Shown here piece after piece: positions 5,665 through 7,293 of a stretch of DNA of 7,293 bases (positions are counted from its first letter, which is position 1; each line of letters opens with the position of its first letter). The notes beneath the pieces are model-generated. The model did no database searches, was not told the DNA's origin, and saw only the letters and a program-made list of their open reading frames with translations. Source of the DNA: Chloroflexota bacterium (lineage in GTDB: Bacteria > Chloroflexota > Anaerolineae > Fen-1058); NCBI GenBank assembly GCA_016219235.1, contig JACRBO010000801.1:1-7293 (forward strand), in the 5' to 3' direction. The translations under genes and the position numbers were made by a program.

Positions 5665-5739
5665 CACAGGCTGCTCACTGCGGATTGCCAAATCCGCAGC
5701 ATTCCGATGGATTTGACAATCCATCGGGAGCAAAGTGTG
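5665..5739. repeat. Two-hairpin repeat that can fold as a three-way junction
   Basis: Hairpin 1 has a perfect 9-bp stem (5678-5686 with 5691-5699; CTGCGGATT-GCCA-AATCCGCAG). Hairpin 2 has a perfect 10-bp stem (5704-5713 with 5718-5727; loop TGAC). TGCTC (5672-5676) pairs with GAGCA (5728-5732) around both, and CACA (5665-5668) with TGTG (5736-5739) beyond a 3x3 internal loop. The hairpins share the core GGATTTGRCAATCC in opposite orientation. It lies between the cupin stop and azlC. There is no T-tract, so a standard intrinsic terminator is unlikely. It could be a dispersed REP-like element or a structured RNA; the sequence alone does not decide. Confidence 0.75.
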
Positions 5740-5741
5740 AT

Positions 5742-6074
5742 CTACTGAGACTGATTGGAATACTCAGCCGGTGCGAAAAACACCAGCACGCTCAAATCCT
5801 CTTCGATCGAGTGAAAACGATGCTTGACGTTGGCCGCCACAAACACGATCGAGCCGGGGCCAACCGATCGGTCTTCGTCACCGACCCTAATCTGTGCGCG
5901 GCCGCTCGCCACATAATAAACTTCATCTTCAGTATGTGGACTTTGCGGATCGATGCCGCCCGCCGGCAAGGCATACACACCCATGCTCAGCGACGGTCGT
6001 CGCAGGAATTCATGATAACGCTGGCCCGACTTCGCCTGCGCGTCGATCAGCGCCGGCAGATCAAACGCATCCAC
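5742..6074 (-). CDS. Small single-domain cupin protein
   Basis: A 110-residue one-domain cupin of unknown substrate. Cupin motif 1 is QSPHTEDEVYYVASG (Q44, H47, E51, G58) and motif 2 is PGSIVFVAANVKHRF (P73 to H85). The usual first metal-binding His of HxH is missing, with Q44/S45 in its place; H47, E51 and H85 remain as likely metal ligands. There is no signal peptide or extra domain. The start is GTG 6074: an ATG at 6070 is out of frame, and TGAGG five bases before GTG serves as Shine-Dalgarno sequence while overlapping the stop of the exporter gene 7 bases upstream. That spacing suggests translational coupling, in an operon with the EamA exporter and the Lrp-type regulator. Such cupins may be small-molecule sensors, isomerases or oxygenases; nothing here decides. 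Confidence 0.88.
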   Translation of the reverse strand: MDAFDLPALIDAQAKSGQRYHEFLRRPSLSMGVYALPAGGIDPQSPHTEDEVYYVASGRAQIRVGDEDRSVGPGSIVFVAANVKHRFHSIEEDLSVLVFFAPAEYSNQSQ

Positions 6075-6079
6075 TCTGG

Positions 6080-6084
6080 CCTCA
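6080..6084 (-). promoter_or_regulatory. Ribosome binding site of the cupin gene, overlapping the exporter stop codon
   Basis: On the minus strand TGAGG contains the TGA stop of the EamA-type gene (6084-6082) and serves as Shine-Dalgarno sequence five bases before GTG 6074. The arrangement favours re-initiation or coupled translation. Confidence 0.6.
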
Positions 6085-6999
6085 CTTCGCGGACGCAGCC
6101 GCCGCCGCGACCGTAGTCGGGCTGACCCGCGGCCTGCGGTTCACCACGACGATGCCGCCGACCACCAGCGCCGAGCCAAACACCATGTTCCAATTCAACG
6201 CTTCATTCAGAAAGATGACGCCCAGCACCACGCCGACGACGGGAAACACATACGTCACCAGTGACGCGCGCGTCGGCCCCCACACATTATTGAGCCAGAA
6301 GAACAACAGGTAGGCCACACACAAGCCCAGCACGCCCAGCCACAGGAGCGCCACCCACGCGATCGGTTCCGCGGGCAGCACCACCGGCCGCTCGACCACC
6401 GGCGTGATCAGCCACATGAGCGCCGTCGCAAACACCAGAATCATGGTCGATTGTACCACCGGCTTTGCGCCGCGCAGATGTCGCCGCGAAAAGATCAGCG
6501 CCACCGCGTAACTGATCGCCGCACCCAGCACGGCCAGCTGACCCAGCAGATCACTTTGCAGCATCCCCGGCTGAAAATCCTGCGCCACCAGCACGATCAC
6601 GCCCACAAACCCGACGAGCAGGCCCGCCAATTTCGGCGCTGTGATCTTCTCATCGTGCAGACCAAAGTGGCCGATGACGATCACAAACAACGGCGTCGTC
6701 GCATTGAGGATGGCGGCCAGACTGGAATCGATGTGCGTCTCGCCCCACGTGATCAGCAGGAACGGCACCACCACATTGAACACGCCCATAAACAGATACT
6801 TTAGCAGCGTCGGGCGATCGCGTGGAATAGATTGTCGCTGCCAGTACATGACGCCCAGCAACGCGATCAGTCCAAACAGCACCCGCAGCGCCACCACCAC
6901 AAACGGCGAGACATTCTCCACCGCGATCTTAATCCACAAAAAAGACGATCCCCACACCAGCCCGAGGATCGCGAATGCACTCCATTCTTTGATCTTCAT
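6082..6999 (-). CDS. EamA/DMT superfamily exporter
   Basis: A 305-residue inner-membrane transporter of the drug/metabolite family, often exporting amino acids or related metabolites. It shows the usual ten hydrophobic segments in two EamA repeats (about residues 6-136 and 151-287). Repeat 1 begins with SAFAILGLVWGSSFLWIKIA and contains LRVLFGLIAL and SSLAAILNATTPLFVIVIGH. Repeat 2 contains LGQLAVLGAAISYAVALIFSRR and ASLVTYVFPVVGVVLGVIFLNEAL. The cytoplasmic tail is Ala-rich. The start is ATG 6999, with GAGGG five bases upstream; the same frame opens at 7191, but that extension overlaps the preceding regulator gene in another frame and is hydrophilic, unlike the family. The gene follows the Lrp-type regulator by 16 bases and precedes the cupin, suggesting control by that regulator. 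The substrate is unknown. Confidence 0.92.
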   Translation of the reverse strand: MKIKEWSAFAILGLVWGSSFLWIKIAVENVSPFVVVALRVLFGLIALLGVMYWQRQSIPRDRPTLLKYLFMGVFNVVVPFLLITWGETHIDSSLAAILNATTPLFVIVIGHFGLHDEKITAPKLAGLLVGFVGVIVLVAQDFQPGMLQSDLLGQLAVLGAAISYAVALIFSRRHLRGAKPVVQSTMILVFATALMWLITPVVERPVVLPAEPIAWVALLWLGVLGLCVAYLLFFWLNNVWGPTRASLVTYVFPVVGVVLGVIFLNEALNWNMVFGSALVVGGIVVVNRRPRVSPTTVAAAAASAK

Positions 7000-7004
7000 C
7001 CTGT

Positions 7005-7009
7005 CCCTC
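7005..7009 (-). promoter_or_regulatory. Ribosome binding site of the EamA-type exporter
   Basis: GAGGG on the minus strand, five bases (ACAGG) before ATG 6999, between the stop of the Lrp-type gene and the start. It supports the 305-residue form. Confidence 0.7.
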
Positions 7010-7016
7010 GCTCTAT

Positions 7017-7293
7017 TCACGGACTCGAACTTGACCGTTTGCCGGCCGTCGCTCGATCGGCGTCCGGCCGCACGTTCAACGGCGCATTCTCTTTCCACGC
7101 GCGCAGCGCGATCATCGTCACGCTGCGCTGCACGGTCATACAACTCCGAATGCGGCCCAGTAAGTTTTCCAGATCGCTCGGACTGCCGCACCTGGTCTTC
7201 AGGACGAGGCAGTCTTCACCGGCCACCGCGTAACATTCCAGCACGTCCGGGTCTTCGCTGATCGTTTTGAGGCCGGAGTCATAGCGCTCGTCA
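7017..7293 (-). CDS. Lrp/AsnC family transcriptional regulator, C-terminal 91 residues (5' end beyond window)
   Basis: The visible part reads DERYDSGLKTISEDPDVLE, then CYAVAGEDCLVLKTRC, then GSPSDLENLLGRIRSCMTVQRSVTMIALR, and ends in a basic, Ser-rich tail. This is the effector-binding, dimerising RAM (AsnC-type) domain: the pattern 'P-x-V-L-E-C-x-x-V-x-G-E-D-x-L' followed by the helix LENLLGRI is characteristic. The N-terminal winged-helix DNA-binding domain lies outside the window. Family members bind amino acids and regulate amino-acid metabolism and export. The stop is TGA 7019-7017, 16 bases before the EamA-type exporter, so regulator and exporter are probably co-transcribed, and the exporter is the natural candidate target. 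The ligand cannot be read from the sequence. Confidence 0.87.
   Translation of the reverse strand, partial: DERYDSGLKTISEDPDVLECYAVAGEDCLVLKTRCGSPSDLENLLGRIRSCMTVQRSVTMIALRAWKENAPLNVRPDADRATAGKRSSSSP

Noticed and set aside
5665..5739. tRNA-like or known small RNA reading of the two-hairpin element
   Set aside because: It lacks an acceptor stem, T-arm consensus and anticodon arm of the right size, and matches no RNA family I recognise.
7000..7191. 64-residue N-terminal extension of the EamA-type exporter
   Set aside because: It overlaps the Lrp/AsnC coding region in another frame, is hydrophilic, and a good ribosome binding site lies before ATG 6999.
1..7293. A novel defence or mobile system
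   Set aside because: All nine genes belong to recognised metabolic, transport, repair, regulatory or DUF families; no nuclease, toxin, reverse transcriptase, integrase or transposase is visible.

Overview
The window comes from a bacterial chromosome of fairly high GC (high fifties percent by eye). All nine recognisable genes lie on the minus strand, so transcription runs from high to low coordinates. The gene set (GH3 and GH5-type glycosidases, a DUF3052 protein, AzlCD, LysE/ArgO and EamA exporters, an Lrp/AsnC regulator) and the gaps full of palindromes and tandem heptamers would suit an environmental Chloroflexota genome. That assignment is an inference of low to moderate confidence. The heptamer arrays and the abundance of CGATCG also recall cyanobacterial STRR and HIP1 repeats.

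In transcription order: the C-terminal part of an Lrp/AsnC regulator (7293-7017) is followed after 16 bases by an EamA/DMT exporter (6999-6082) and after 7 bases by a small cupin (6074-5742). These three look like one operon. A two-hairpin repeat, which can be drawn as a three-way junction, separates them from azlC (5629-4898) and azlD (4901-4581), which overlap by ATGA. A LysE/ArgO-type amino-acid exporter (4513-3902) follows, then a DUF3052 protein (3860-3462), a Tag-type 3-methyladenine DNA glycosylase with all key residues present (3364-2801), a clan GH-A (GH5-like) glycosidase (2611-1388) and the N-terminal 434 residues of a GH3 beta-glucosidase (1302 to beyond base 1).

Two functional themes appear. 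The right half is an amino-acid efflux district: an Lrp-type sensor-regulator beside three unrelated exporter families (EamA, AzlCD, LysE/ArgO). The left end is a polysaccharide-degrading pair (GH5-like plus GH3). Tag and the DUF3052 gene sit between them with no obvious link to either theme.

The gaps are the most unusual part. Every gap longer than about 40 bases holds a different palindromic or tandem repeat. Several of these run into the flanking genes and supply stop codons, a start codon or the last coding residues. I see no RNA gene, CRISPR array, transposase, phage gene or defence system, and no stretch over 300 bases lacks a gene.
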